A stretch of 64,000 bases of DNA from Candidatus Poseidoniales archaeon (GCA_028283505.1 JAPOFX010000004.1:48124-112123), one strand, 5' to 3'; shown: positions 36,894 through 45,894, counted from the stretch's first letter. Numbers and translations are program-made. The notes: generated by a model not told the origin, from the letters alone.

Positions 36894-38561
36894 ATGGATG
36901 TCATAATTTCCACTTTAGCAGTCTTCTGGTTCATTCTAGTTGTATTTTTCATACTGATTAAAAGAGGCCTGTGGATATTCAGTGACGTATCCAAGAGCCT
37001 CAGCATGTTCATGCTTGAGAAGGCCCTCGGGCCAGCAATAGATTTCGTCAGTGGACGCCCTGGCTCTGCGACAACTGCATGGATAATCCATGGTTTCGTT
37101 TGGACATTTGCGGCCTCAACATTCACTTTCGTAGGGCTCTGGCTGATACATGACCCCACTGCTCTTCACAGCTTTGAGTCATGGGGATACCATCCAAAGT
37201 CATCTGAATTGATTTACGCAGGCAGACTAACCGCTTTGTTCGGAGCTGTCGGGATGATGGTAATCGGCGCATCTCTGCACGCCCTTCCTAAGCTATCTGG
37301 AACAAATTTGGCTAGCGAGTCTAATGCTACGTTGGTATCCCTTCTCTGGACACTGTCTGTATTGCTGATGTTCATAGGGTCGCAGAATAGCGTCATTCTT
37401 GGAATTACAATTCTGCCCGTCGCAAATCTATTGCTTTCCTTGGCCTCGATAGCCATTGTAATCAACATGGTAATCACTGTCTCCGAAGCAACTAGGGATA
37501 TCCCATTCCCCGGATGGTTGATATTGTTTGCAGTCATTGGAAATATTGCCGCGATTCTAGCAGTTTTTGCGAGTGGAGCATACGAGGAGGGAACAGGCCA
37601 ATGGCTACTCTTCCACTTGTCAGGAGGGACCTTCTTTTTCTGTGGTCTGGCCGGAGTCTCCCTATACTCGGCATCTGTAGGATCAGGGAACCCACTGTGG
37701 TCAAAATCCTTGGTGGCCTTCACACTATTCGGAGCATTGGTCACTATCAATCCAATGGGATCAACGGACTCGTCAATGGTAACCGACCTGTTCTCCTTGT
37801 CCTCAAGCGAACTCGATGCCACTTCGAGGGACGTCATATCCGGCTCATTCCTGATGGCCCTAGCCGCGATGCCAATTATCGCATTCAGCGCTAATATGTT
37901 GGTGACTCTCAGGGGCTCGGATGCCTTTGTCGAGAACCCTGATGCACCCGGTATCGCAGAACTGAATCTTGGCTCATGGATGCTTGTCCCAGTTGCCATA
38001 GGAGCTTTGTTCGTGCAGACAGACGCTCTGGGAGGTGTTAACGAGCTAACTGGAATTTCACAATCCCTCGATTTGATGGCGATTTGGCTTGTAATGATTC
38101 CACTTTCCCTCGGTGCAGCTCTGAGTATCCTCCCAAGAGCCAGTGGCAGGTATCAATTATCAGATAACAGGTCTAGGTGGGCTTACTGGATGATGACTGG
38201 TGGGGCCTTCCTTGGCCTATTGATCACCATGATGTCTGACTTCACTGATATGGCCATCACGGAGTCAACGGCCGAACAGGGCGCCTCAATAAATGACGAA
38301 CTCAGGAGGGTCGGCTCAGTAATGTTCTACGGAACCGTGATTGGTGCCATATTCCACTGCACTAATGCCATAAGCGGTCAATTCAGAGGAAGGTCCGTCC
38401 AAACCGTTAGTACAACCTCAACCTCATCGATTTCTGTCGAATCATACACACTGACATCACCAACTACAATCAGAAAGATCCTAGCGAGCGGAGCTACTTT
38501 AGACACTGAGATTTCTCCTTCAGGACAGAGTGAAGAGGAAGGCTCAGCTACCGAACTTTGA
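36894..38561 (+). CDS. Heme-copper oxidase subunit I-like protein without cofactor ligands
   Basis: A 555-residue, 12-14 helix membrane protein. It can be aligned by eye with cbb3 CcoN: LIYAGRLTALFGAVGMMVIG matches the CcoN YGRLRPLHTNAV region but has Phe116 at the heme-His position. LLFHLSGGTFFFCGL matches YGHNAVGFFLTAGFLG and keeps one His (241). The CuB His-His becomes Asn-Pro (286-287). LSLGAALSILPRASGRYQLS matches the CcoN segment SLYHLIPKVFGREQMYS, but the preceding HxH is Leu. A polar C-terminal tail of about 55 residues follows. A GGTGAT ribosome site precedes the ATG. Function cannot be oxygen reduction in the usual way; homology is moderately sure. Confidence 0.6.
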   Translation: MDVIISTLAVFWFILVVFFILIKRGLWIFSDVSKSLSMFMLEKALGPAIDFVSGRPGSATTAWIIHGFVWTFAASTFTFVGLWLIHDPTALHSFESWGYHPKSSELIYAGRLTALFGAVGMMVIGASLHALPKLSGTNLASESNATLVSLLWTLSVLLMFIGSQNSVILGITILPVANLLLSLASIAIVINMVITVSEATRDIPFPGWLILFAVIGNIAAILAVFASGAYEEGTGQWLLFHLSGGTFFFCGLAGVSLYSASVGSGNPLWSKSLVAFTLFGALVTINPMGSTDSSMVTDLFSLSSSELDATSRDVISGSFLMALAAMPIIAFSANMLVTLRGSDAFVENPDAPGIAELNLGSWMLVPVAIGALFVQTDALGGVNELTGISQSLDLMAIWLVMIPLSLGAALSILPRASGRYQLSDNRSRWAYWMMTGGAFLGLLITMMSDFTDMAITESTAEQGASINDELRRVGSVMFYGTVIGAIFHCTNAISGQFRGRSVQTVSTTSTSSISVESYTLTSPTTIRKILASGATLDTEISPSGQSEEEGSATEL

Positions 38562-38593
38562 GGATGTGAAACCCCTCGCATCGGACGATAAAC

Positions 38594-39874
38594 ATGCGGA
38601 TCGGACTAGTCGGCAAGCCAAATGTCGGTAAATCGACGATATTCTCTGCTATGACGCAAACACCAGTAGAAATCGCAAACTACCCCTTTACAACCATAGA
38701 TCCCAATGTTGGCGTGGCATGGCTACCTCTGCCTTCCAAGTGCGCTTGTTTAGAGTTAAGAGAACGTAAAGAGGATGCGGGGAGACTCGAACCATCCAAT
38801 GAGGAGGATACAAGGAAAGGCAGCATATGCAAGCCTAACTCTGGCTCTTGCGTCGAGTTTAGAAGACTAGTCCCAGTCACACTCGTTGACGTTGCAGGTC
38901 TGGTTCCAGGGGCTCATGAGGGCAAGGGGCGAGGCAATCAATTCCTATCTGACCTAGCTCGATGTGATGCACTGATTCAGGTAGTCGATGTATCTGGCTC
39001 CACTGATTTGGAGGGGAATCCTGTTGGTACCGGAGGGTCAGAGCCTATTGAGGAACACCGCTTTCTTGTATCTGAAATCGAGGCTTGGATTGCTGGTATC
39101 CTACGTGGAGGATGGAGCAGGGCCGCCAGGAGAGTTCAAGCAGAGGGTGAGAAGGCTCTTTCTGAATACATACTCACCCAATTGACAGGAATAGGAGCTA
39201 CGGAGAGCCACATCAACACAGGTATTGCGGCAGTTCGCACTCTCCATCCCGGTTCCGAATCGGCATCGCAATGGGGGGATTCTGAGTTAATGACTCTATC
39301 TTCAGAGATTCGCAGGAGATTGTTTCCAATATCAATCGCGGCAAATAAGGCAGACAATCAGGTACACCGCTGTACCGAGTTGAAAAAAGAAATTGAGGCC
39401 TCAGGGGGAAAGGTCGTCCTCACCAGTGCTGAGGCTGAACTTGCACTGAGTAGGGCCAGTGCCGCTGGAATGATCGAACGTCAACCAGGAGATTCTAAAT
39501 TCGATATCTCTCAGAAGGGAGAGGAGAATATGAACGAGCAGCAGAGAAAGGCATTGCATTCCATTTCTGAATCTCTGACTTGGGAGGGAGGCGGGCTGTT
39601 CGGGTTGCTCTCAGAAGTCGTATTTGGAACACTTTCTCGAAAGGTGGCATATCCAGTTCAGGACGAGACACATTGGGCAGATGGTGATGGAAATATTCTC
39701 CCAGACGCTTTCCTTGTTCCTTCAGGGACTACCGCCAAGGGATTGGCATTCCATGTTCATACCGATTTAGGCCAAGGATTCATCAGGGCCATTGATGCCC
39801 GAACTGGAAGAATAATCGGTTCTGATTATGAGATAATGGATAATGACGTTATCAGGATACACTCAAAATCCTAG
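38594..39874 (+). CDS. YchF/Obg-related GTPase with TGS domain
   Basis: Ribosome-associated P-loop NTPase. G1 is GLVGKPNVGKST, the switch region is NYPFTTIDPNVGV, G3 is DVAGLVPGAHEGKGRGNQFL and G4 is NKAD. A helical insertion follows, and a TGS domain closes the protein (PSGTTAKGLAFHVHTDLGQGF). This is the archaeal YchF-like arrangement, somewhat longer than bacterial YchF because of an insertion near residues 45-80. It converges with the next gene, overlapping it by 4 bases. Confidence 0.93.
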   Translation: MRIGLVGKPNVGKSTIFSAMTQTPVEIANYPFTTIDPNVGVAWLPLPSKCACLELRERKEDAGRLEPSNEEDTRKGSICKPNSGSCVEFRRLVPVTLVDVAGLVPGAHEGKGRGNQFLSDLARCDALIQVVDVSGSTDLEGNPVGTGGSEPIEEHRFLVSEIEAWIAGILRGGWSRAARRVQAEGEKALSEYILTQLTGIGATESHINTGIAAVRTLHPGSESASQWGDSELMTLSSEIRRRLFPISIAANKADNQVHRCTELKKEIEASGGKVVLTSAEAELALSRASAAGMIERQPGDSKFDISQKGEENMNEQQRKALHSISESLTWEGGGLFGLLSEVVFGTLSRKVAYPVQDETHWADGDGNILPDAFLVPSGTTAKGLAFHVHTDLGQGFIRAIDARTGRIIGSDYEIMDNDVIRIHSKS

Positions 39875-40554
39875 GCCGAAGACTCTTCGATGACAACTTC
39901 GTAAGTCACAATCCTCCATGTGATATCAAATTCCTCATCTGAGTCCACTATCTGTCCCACGACAGGAGCCGAGTTTACTTCCGCCGTAATAGTAGCTGAC
40001 CATGTTCCGATCCCGAATCCACCATCATTCCACGTCTCAGATATCGTTTTTTGTGATGATGTGATGGTGAAACTCTCTCCTGTGTAATTGGTAGTTACAT
40101 CCCACCTGATTGTGAAGCCACCATTTCCTCCGGCACAACTGCCATCTCCACTCTGGTCCTGAATGTCGCCAGAAGAGTGCCCCTCAACATCCATAAGATC
40201 ACTTATTCCATCCACGCTATCTGTAAAACCAGGTCCAGGATCGTCATTATCGTTACACTGAACTATCAATTCTACGGACCCTATCTCCATTTCTCCTATA
40301 TCCTCTAGCCCCACAATGAATTCTGTAATATGGGTATCTCCGTCTTCTAAAACTGCTGTCTCTTGGAAAAGAGCTTCACTCTCAATGAAGCTAACCTGCC
40401 AATTTCCTTGGGGTCCCGCCCCCCCAGAAGCCAGACCTTCATCCGCTAGAGGCATCCATGCGAAATATAGTGGAAATAAAACCATGAATGCCAACGAACC
40501 TGCTAGCATCCCAAGTTTCCTCGGACTATCGAACATGCCTTTATCCACCTCCAA
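39871..40554 (-). CDS. Membrane-anchored secreted protein of unknown function
   Basis: One N-terminal membrane segment (residues 14-33, MLAGSLAFMVLFPLYFAWMP) and an acidic, Ser/Thr/Gly-rich extracytoplasmic part of about 190 residues with predicted beta strands. Three cysteines (VQCNDND, GSCAGG) are in the middle. No family was recognised. It lies 60 bases downstream of another unknown gene on the same strand, at the end of the ribosomal-stalk gene series. Confidence 0.65.
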   Translation of the reverse strand: MEVDKGMFDSPRKLGMLAGSLAFMVLFPLYFAWMPLADEGLASGGAGPQGNWQVSFIESEALFQETAVLEDGDTHITEFIVGLEDIGEMEIGSVELIVQCNDNDDPGPGFTDSVDGISDLMDVEGHSSGDIQDQSGDGSCAGGNGGFTIRWDVTTNYTGESFTITSSQKTISETWNDGGFGIGTWSATITAEVNSAPVVGQIVDSDEEFDITWRIVTYEVVIEESSA

Positions 40555-40614
40555 CTAGACACTGGAAAATCACTCTCTCTTTCAAATCCTCTCTCTGGAG
40601 GTTGCGATTTCAAT

Positions 40615-41058
40615 TCAAATAATGCCCTCTGACAAAAAAGCCCTTCTCGATTTTCTGAATTCTGGACTGAAGTAACCTATCATGGAACGCTCTCCAAAAC
40701 TCCACTTCCAAGGACACCGTGGAAGGGAATCATGCCACTCGCGAAGGAAGGTACACCACTCTTCTCCATCTATTCCCGATGGAATCTCAAATGAGACCAT
40801 AGTTATGCTACCTGCAGAACCAGGTGTGTAGCTCCAAGATCTCAAAGACAGACCCTCTCCAAGACCGTTATCTATTGATAGCCCAATCACTCTTGCTGAA
40901 CTGGCTACAGGCATTATGATGGCCCATCTGTGGACTATCCTGCTCTCTTCTAGCCTAGTCCCTTCCCATCCTCTTCTTTCACATGCCATTCTGAAGTACC
41001 TAATCGCATCGGTGGGGGTTATTGAGACTGGAATCTCTAGTATACGATTGGGGTACAT
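40615..41058 (-). CDS. Conserved-looking hypothetical protein
   Basis: A 147-residue soluble protein with balanced charge and no signal or membrane segment. It begins MYPNRILEIPVSITPTDAIR and is rich in Trp, Arg and Ser (HRWAIIMP, WTFL-type strands). The alternating strand pattern suggests a small alpha/beta domain, perhaps of the SRPBCC type, but nothing definite is visible. It lies 61 bases after L12 and may be read from that transcript. Confidence 0.6.
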   Translation of the reverse strand: MYPNRILEIPVSITPTDAIRYFRMACERRGWEGTRLEESRIVHRWAIIMPVASSARVIGLSIDNGLGEGLSLRSWSYTPGSAGSITMVSFEIPSGIDGEEWCTFLREWHDSLPRCPWKWSFGERSMIGYFSPEFRKSRRAFLSEGII

Positions 41059-41119
41059 CCGGCTTCGCTAATAGGCTATCGCCCATAGCGCCTTCGCGAA
41101 TCCTATCATTTGCTAATGC

Positions 41120-41431
41120 TTATCCGAACAAAGAGCCGAGACCCTCGAACCCACCATCTTCTTCCTCAGGCTCCTCCTCAGCAGCGGCCTCGGCAGGAGC
41201 CTCTGTAGCTCCTCCTGCGGCTGCGCCAGGCGCGGCGCCTGTGGCAACGGGGGCTGCTATAGCGGTAGCCATAGCTTCTCCGATATCGACGGACCCTAAC
41301 GACGCAACCAGTGCCTTGACACGGGCGCTGTCAGCGTCCACTCCAGCAGCGGTTAGCACAGCGCTAACGCCATTCTCATCAATCTCTTTCTCAGCAGAGT
41401 GCAGTAGCATTGCAGCATATACATATTCCAT
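41120..41431 (-). CDS. rpl12: Ribosomal stalk protein P1/L12 (archaeal)
   Basis: Archaeal L12 of 103 residues: a helical dimerisation domain ([17 protein letters not shown]), an Ala/Pro/Gly hinge, and an acidic tail ending [10 protein letters not shown] that contacts elongation factors. A GGTGAA ribosome site precedes ATG 41431. The frame continues upstream to 41563 inside rpl10, but that basic extension has no family match and is rejected. Last gene of the stalk operon. Confidence 0.95.
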   Translation of the reverse strand: MEYVYAAMLLHSAEKEIDENGVSAVLTAAGVDADSARVKALVASLGSVDIGEAMATAIAAPVATGAAPGAAAGGATEAPAEAAAEEEPEEEDGGFEGLGSLFG

Positions 41432-41447
41432 TTTTTCACCTTCTATT

Positions 41448-42467
41448 TCATCCGAAGAGATCGCCAAGTCCACCGAACCCAGCTTCCTCCTCTTCCTCCT
41501 CTTCCTCGGTTGCGACTTCTTCGGCCGCCCCTTCAGCCGCTTCGGAGGAAGCGACTTCAGCACCAGATGTGCTCGCTACCGCACCAAGTGCGGCAACTAG
41601 CTCTTCATCGAGAGCTGAGGAATCTAATTGGCCAGCTATGGCCATGGCACGCGCATTGGCACGGGAAATTATCGTCGAGGCAGTGTCTTCGTTGACGATC
41701 CCAGCTTCTAAGGCAACTGATAGGGCCTCACTGCTAGCCTTGGAAAGCAGACCAGGCATTGTGATACTGGAGAACCAGCGTACGTTACAAGCTAGGTTGT
41801 AAGCGTTTGATGTGGCTGAGATGATATCACTCTTGAGGCCATCCGTGTCTAAGTCAAGGTCCGAAGATGAAAGAACTTCTCCGTCATCTATTACACCCAT
41901 CAGTATCAATCCGATCTCGATAGGATTTATTCCGAGTTTCGAAAGCATTAGCCCAAGATCTCCTTCTATCGGCTCTCCCTTGTTGACTACAGTGACTGTC
42001 TTCTGGATGGCTACCGCGCCCTTGTCTATCTTTGCTGGAATCCCAACTGCGTTGAACTCACCGACAATCGGTCCCGGTCCAAACTCCGTTGGCCCAGCTT
42101 CTACGACGATGTCCTCTGGAGCAATTTCACCTTCCTTTGCGGCTCTGCCCTGCCTGGTTTTCTCCAACTCATCAAACAACTCATAGCAATTCAATGAATC
42201 GGTGTGTACTACGCATGGCTGGATTGCTCCTTCTAGGAGCTCCTCTAAGTCATCCTCGGAAAGGCCGGCTTCCTTCCATGCGAGTCTGATGAGACTTTTT
42301 TTGGCCATTGTCATCGTGATCATTCCCCTTAGGGAGTTTCTCATGTCCAGCATATTCTTTGCAGGGACCCCTGAAATATCTACGACGCCTACAATTCCCT
42401 CTTTGGAGACTATGTCCCTTAGCTCAGTCACACGGTTTGGCTTCCATGATGCGACCTTAGGAATCAA
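41448..42467 (-). CDS. rpl10: Ribosomal protein uL10 (P0)
   Basis: Base of the ribosomal stalk. It has an rRNA-binding N-terminal domain ([28 protein letters not shown]), the archaeal insertion with GPTEFGPGP and [13 protein letters not shown], helices that bind L12 dimers, and an acidic tail ending [10 protein letters not shown] that matches the L12 tail. The start codon is TTG at 42467, set by a strong ribosome site (GAGGTGAT) within the end of rpl1, and it overlaps the rpl1 stop by 4 bases. Confidence 0.96.
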   Translation of the reverse strand: MIPKVASWKPNRVTELRDIVSKEGIVGVVDISGVPAKNMLDMRNSLRGMITMTMAKKSLIRLAWKEAGLSEDDLEELLEGAIQPCVVHTDSLNCYELFDELEKTRQGRAAKEGEIAPEDIVVEAGPTEFGPGPIVGEFNAVGIPAKIDKGAVAIQKTVTVVNKGEPIEGDLGLMLSKLGINPIEIGLILMGVIDDGEVLSSSDLDLDTDGLKSDIISATSNAYNLACNVRWFSSITMPGLLSKASSEALSVALEAGIVNEDTASTIISRANARAMAIAGQLDSSALDEELVAALGAVASTSGAEVASSEAAEGAAEEVATEEEEEEEEAGFGGLGDLFG

Positions 42468-43108
42468 GCAATCACCTCGACCTTATAGGAGGGGCCCATG
42501 GATGTCTTGATGTAGCAGGACCGGATATTTCCAGGGCCTCTCTCAAGTTTGCTCATCACTCTGTTCCAGATAGCCATGGCATTCATCGTGAGGTCATCAA
42601 GGCCCTGTTCTCTGGACCCCAAGGCTGTGTGGAAAGTAATCTTATCCCTGGACCTCACGACCGCTGTGTCCTTCAGGCCCGAAGCTATCATTGCAGGATC
42701 CACATTTGGGGGTACGGGGCGAGGCATCTTACCTCTCGGTCCCAGAACGACCCCAAGGAATCTTCCGACTGTCCCCATGTGTGGAATCTCGGCCAGGAAG
42801 AAATCATATCTATTCGCCATTTTCCTCGCTTGCTGGCGATTACCTCCAATATCCTCTATTGTCGCTGGGTCGATAACATCCAATCCGGCAGCCTTGGCCT
42901 TAGTGGACATCTCCCCTCCTGCGAACATTGCGATCTTGACGGGTTTGCCTCTGCCTGATGGGAGCCTAACCTCTTCCTGTATCCTATTGGCTGGGTTCTT
43001 GAGATCTACGTCCTTCAATGTAAATGATATCTCCATTGACTCTACGAACTTACGCTCAGGCGACCCTTCTAGGGCTTGCTGGATAGCGCTTTGTATATTT
43101 TCCTTCAT
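42464..43108 (-). CDS. rpl1: Ribosomal protein uL1
   Basis: L1-stalk protein of 214 residues with KFVESMEISFTLKDVDLKNP at the N terminus, the domain II Rossmann-like region and LGPRGKMPRPVPPN, the L1 signature. A strong GGAGGTGG site lies about 10 bases upstream of the ATG. It is in the conserved archaeal order L11-L1-L10-L12. Confidence 0.97.
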   Translation of the reverse strand: MKENIQSAIQQALEGSPERKFVESMEISFTLKDVDLKNPANRIQEEVRLPSGRGKPVKIAMFAGGEMSTKAKAAGLDVIDPATIEDIGGNRQQARKMANRYDFFLAEIPHMGTVGRFLGVVLGPRGKMPRPVPPNVDPAMIASGLKDTAVVRSRDKITFHTALGSREQGLDDLTMNAMAIWNRVMSKLERGPGNIRSCYIKTSMGPSYKVEVIA

Positions 43109-43161
43109 CTAAACCACCTCCGCGGTCAACGAGGCTGGGCCTCTCCCGCAATTCGTGTACG

Positions 43162-43440
43162 TCAAGCGAAATGCTCGGCAAACTCCCCCTTGCTCATAGC
43201 ATTCAGGGCGTCTTTTGGAGACATCCCCTCGACATTTACTCTCATTGATACGCATGTTCCCATGACTTCTCTACATCTGGCGTAAAGAGTCGCACCGGTG
43301 AGACGGTCTTTTTGCTCATCAGCGATTTTCTTTACTTGATCCATCGTGAGGTTTTCTGTTGACTCCTCCCAAGATCCATTACACTTCTTTTTACCAAGTG
43401 ACTGGATTATCTTGTGGGGGGTTTCATTGCGCGCTGACAT
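43162..43440 (-). CDS. rpl11: N-terminally truncated ribosomal protein uL11 (C-terminal domain only)
   Basis: Only 92 residues; archaeal uL11 has about 160. It begins near the interdomain linker (ETPHKIIQSLGKKK) and then gives the whole rRNA-binding domain: NLTMDQVKKIADEQKDRLTG, REVMGTCVSMRVNVEGMSP. The N-terminal domain of about 65 residues, which contacts elongation factors, is absent. A GGAGGGGG ribosome site sits correctly before ATG 43440. Only 79 bases separate it from spt5, and the upstream open frame shows no uL11-NTD similarity, so this is not a simple frameshift. The NTD could be encoded elsewhere. Confidence 0.85.
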   Translation of the reverse strand: MSARNETPHKIIQSLGKKKCNGSWEESTENLTMDQVKKIADEQKDRLTGATLYARCREVMGTCVSMRVNVEGMSPKDALNAMSKGEFAEHFA

Positions 43441-43519
43441 ACTAATTCCCCCTCCTGAGTGCCTCGCCGACCTACTCTCCCTATTTGAGCGTGATGTAAG
43501 TGACCAGATCCCCCCAATC

Positions 43520-44419
43520 TCACTCCATTCTTTGGGTGACCCTGACCTGATCGGCCCTTATGTTGAGGGCTACGGGGACTGCCGCCTCGAATAACTCGAC
43601 CGTGACCTCCTCTTTCGATTCGCTTACGCCGATCACACGGGCCGACGCACCCTTGAAAGCACCTCCGCGTATTTCCACGATGTTGCCTTCCTCAATCCCG
43701 GATGTCGCGGCCTTAGGTTCTAGATACGGCAGGATGTCCCTCAGTGGCGACTCGCCATCCAACACCTTCCGACAGTTCTTCATAGGGGTAGCTGATACTC
43801 CAACTCTGCCTATTAGTTTCTCAACGTGATGAATGGCGGTGGCTTCAACGAATATGAAGCCCTTAAGATAGCTAGGACTTAGTACCCCGAAGATCTTGTC
43901 TTGAATGTCTTGTAATGACCCAGTCCCAGATAACCTAGCCCTTATTTCCCTCGCCACATTCTGCTCTTGCCCCATGCTGGTCTTCAAGATGTAGAGGAAT
44001 GAAGCTACGTCACCATACATGTTCCCAAGTTGTGGGACCATGTATCTGGTCGATCTGCTATCAGAAGAATCTTCAGGCTCCACCCAGTTGATGTAACCCG
44101 GATCGACCCAGTCGAAGCTCTTGTAGAGTCCCTTGGCGGTTACCTCCTCGGTGTCGCAAAGGAAAAGCAGAGGAGTTACATCATTAAGTCGATTCCCAAA
44201 CTCAAGACCTCTGGCATCACCAGACCTTACGAAGGTCAGGCTCTCATGAGGAATCCCTGTTGCCTCCTCGATCCTCGAAGCGACAACATCAAGGTCATTT
44301 GAATCCCCTACTCCGTAGACTCCATCCCACGCACCGGGGAAATCAGAGACCTCGTCGGCCCTTTGCATCAACAGGACCTTCTCTTCATGACGAATGTAAG
44401 CAACAAAAGCATCTGACAT
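43520..44419 (-). CDS. spt5: Transcription elongation factor Spt5 with N-terminal Nudix-like domain
   Basis: About 299 residues, twice the usual archaeal Spt5. The C-terminal half is standard: an NGN domain from FLYILKTSMGQEQNVAREI to PYLEPK, then KOW (EEGNIVEIRGGAFKGASARV). The first 130 residues resemble a Nudix hydrolase (VLLMQRADEVSDFPGAWDGV, then GVGDSNDLDVVASRIEEATG), ending in FDWVDPGYINWVEPED. The Nudix box is degenerate: REUxEE reads SRIEEA, so hydrolysis is doubtful. GTG at 44428 starts the longest frame, but the ATG at 44419 has GAGGGTG properly placed upstream. It sits between secE and rpl11 as usual. Confidence 0.88.
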   Translation of the reverse strand: MSDAFVAYIRHEEKVLLMQRADEVSDFPGAWDGVYGVGDSNDLDVVASRIEEATGIPHESLTFVRSGDARGLEFGNRLNDVTPLLFLCDTEEVTAKGLYKSFDWVDPGYINWVEPEDSSDSRSTRYMVPQLGNMYGDVASFLYILKTSMGQEQNVAREIRARLSGTGSLQDIQDKIFGVLSPSYLKGFIFVEATAIHHVEKLIGRVGVSATPMKNCRKVLDGESPLRDILPYLEPKAATSGIEEGNIVEIRGGAFKGASARVIGVSESKEEVTVELFEAAVPVALNIRADQVRVTQRME

Positions 44420-44432
44420 GTTTTTCACCCTC

Positions 44433-44696
44433 TTAATTGGTTAGCCATCTAAAGAAGTCAGGCAACAAAGTGTCCATCCCCCAGAGCATCACGAATCCTA
44501 TTAGTCCGAGCACCAGCATACCGATTCCACAAACTATCACAGTCTGCCTAAACTCTTGCTTTGAGGGCTTTCTTGCCATCTTCAGGATTCTAGCGTAGGA
44601 ACCAGTTTGCAGTCCCTTAATCCTTCCTTCGATACCGTCCTGCCAGCCCTGCACAGTCTCTTCGACAGCGCCAACATTGGAACTCTCAACACTCAT
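44433..44696 (-). CDS. secE: Protein translocase subunit SecE/Sec61 gamma
   Basis: An 87-residue single-pass translocon subunit. The cytoplasmic helix MARKPSKQEFRQTVIVCGIG leads into a membrane segment (residues about 52-76). The archaeal position directly before spt5 supports the call. The N-terminal 40 residues are longer than in most archaea. Confidence 0.9.
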   Translation of the reverse strand: MSVESSNVGAVEETVQGWQDGIEGRIKGLQTGSYARILKMARKPSKQEFRQTVIVCGIGMLVLGLIGFVMLWGMDTLLPDFFRWLTN

Positions 44697-44775
44697 GGTA
44701 CTACCTCAAAGCGAACTCCCGACCGACGAGCCTCATTTAAGCACAGCGGACGTGACTTTCGCGTTTGATTGCCTG

Positions 44776-45894
44776 CTATCCTACAAACTCCACTGTCCTA
44801 CTCTTCAGATTCCTCATCTGGGTATGCAATGCAGCACCATGAATCTGTTCACTCTTTACTCCTGTTAGAACCAACAGAACTCTGATGCTATCACCCATGC
44901 TGGGATCAGTTGTGGCACCCCAAATTATTCTGGCGTATGGGTTAATCTTGTCCCTAATGATCTTGGCACAGGATTCAGCGTCGCCAAGAGATAGACTTGG
45001 GCCTCCCACCACATTGACTAACGCGCCTCTGGCATCAGACACATCGATATCCAGAAGTGGAGATTGCAATGCCTCCTCTGTGGCGACTTCTGCCATTCCT
45101 TCACCTCTGGCCTCACCAAGTCCGATCATTGCTACTCCACCTCCATTTTCCATAACAGATCGTAAATCTTGGAAGTCCAGGTTAACCACTCCTTCCTTGG
45201 CTATCATCTCTGAAACTCCCTTGATACTTCGCATCAGAAGCTCATCGGCTACTCTGAATGCTGCGTCAAGAGGTAGCTCTCTTACTCCATCAACCTCCAA
45301 AAGCCTCTCATTTGGAAGTACGACTACTGTATCGCAGACCTCTCTTAATCTCTCTAGGCCCCATTCAGCATTTTGTCTCCTCAGAGCTCCTTCGGATAGG
45401 AAGGGGTAGCTAACTACTGCGATTGTCAGCGCGCCTGCCGCCCTGGCTAGCCTCGCTACGACATGGGCACTCCCGGTTCCTGTCCCCCCGCCCAGTCCCG
45501 CTGTAATGAAGGCAAGATCACATGACTCGATCTCCGCACTCAATGACCTCTCGGATTCGTAGGCCGCCTGTTCACCCTTTTCTGGATCTCCTCCAGCGCC
45601 CCTGCCTCGCGCGGATCTTCCAATCAGAATCTTATTTTTGACAGCCACTCGCAGCAAGTGCTGGGCGTCAGTATTTACTGCAATTCCCCTAACATACTCG
45701 TCATCGAAAAGGTCCTCATGTTCCAGTCTTGCAACGGTATTTGATCCACATCCTCCGCATCCGAAGACACGTATCTTTGGTTGCAATGACATCAGCAAGC
45801 TCTGAAGCTCTGGATCACTTTCGGTATCTATTGGTCCCACGGGCAATTCAGACTCATCATCAAGCTCAAGAACCCTGTTGATGAGATGCTTCAT
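44776..45894 (-). CDS. ftsZ: Cell-division GTPase FtsZ
   Basis: Tubulin-like GTPase that forms the division ring. FGCGGCGSNTV is the first G-box, GLGGGTGTGSA the tubulin signature and NLDFQDL the T7 catalytic loop. The preferred ATG is 45894 (MKHLINRVLEL); the frame runs back to a GTG at 45957. The N-terminal extension of about 40 acidic residues is common in archaeal FtsZ1. The order ftsZ-secE-spt5-rpl11 is conserved in many Euryarchaeota. Confidence 0.95.
   Translation of the reverse strand: MKHLINRVLELDDESELPVGPIDTESDPELQSLLMSLQPKIRVFGCGGCGSNTVARLEHEDLFDDEYVRGIAVNTDAQHLLRVAVKNKILIGRSARGRGAGGDPEKGEQAAYESERSLSAEIESCDLAFITAGLGGGTGTGSAHVVARLARAAGALTIAVVSYPFLSEGALRRQNAEWGLERLREVCDTVVVLPNERLLEVDGVRELPLDAAFRVADELLMRSIKGVSEMIAKEGVVNLDFQDLRSVMENGGGVAMIGLGEARGEGMAEVATEEALQSPLLDIDVSDARGALVNVVGGPSLSLGDAESCAKIIRDKINPYARIIWGATTDPSMGDSIRVLLVLTGVKSEQIHGAALHTQMRNLKSRTVEFVG

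Noticed and set aside
41432..41563. Basic N-terminal extension of L12
   Set aside because: It is the antisense-independent reading of the end of rpl10 in another frame, with Lys/Arg runs that come from the acidic tail's codons. The real start has a GGTGAA site.
43441..43519. A frameshift that hides the uL11 N-terminal domain upstream of the short gene
   Set aside because: The upstream frame was read through and shows no uL11-like sequence. Only 79 bases separate it from an intact spt5 end, too little for 65 residues. The short gene has its own ribosome site.
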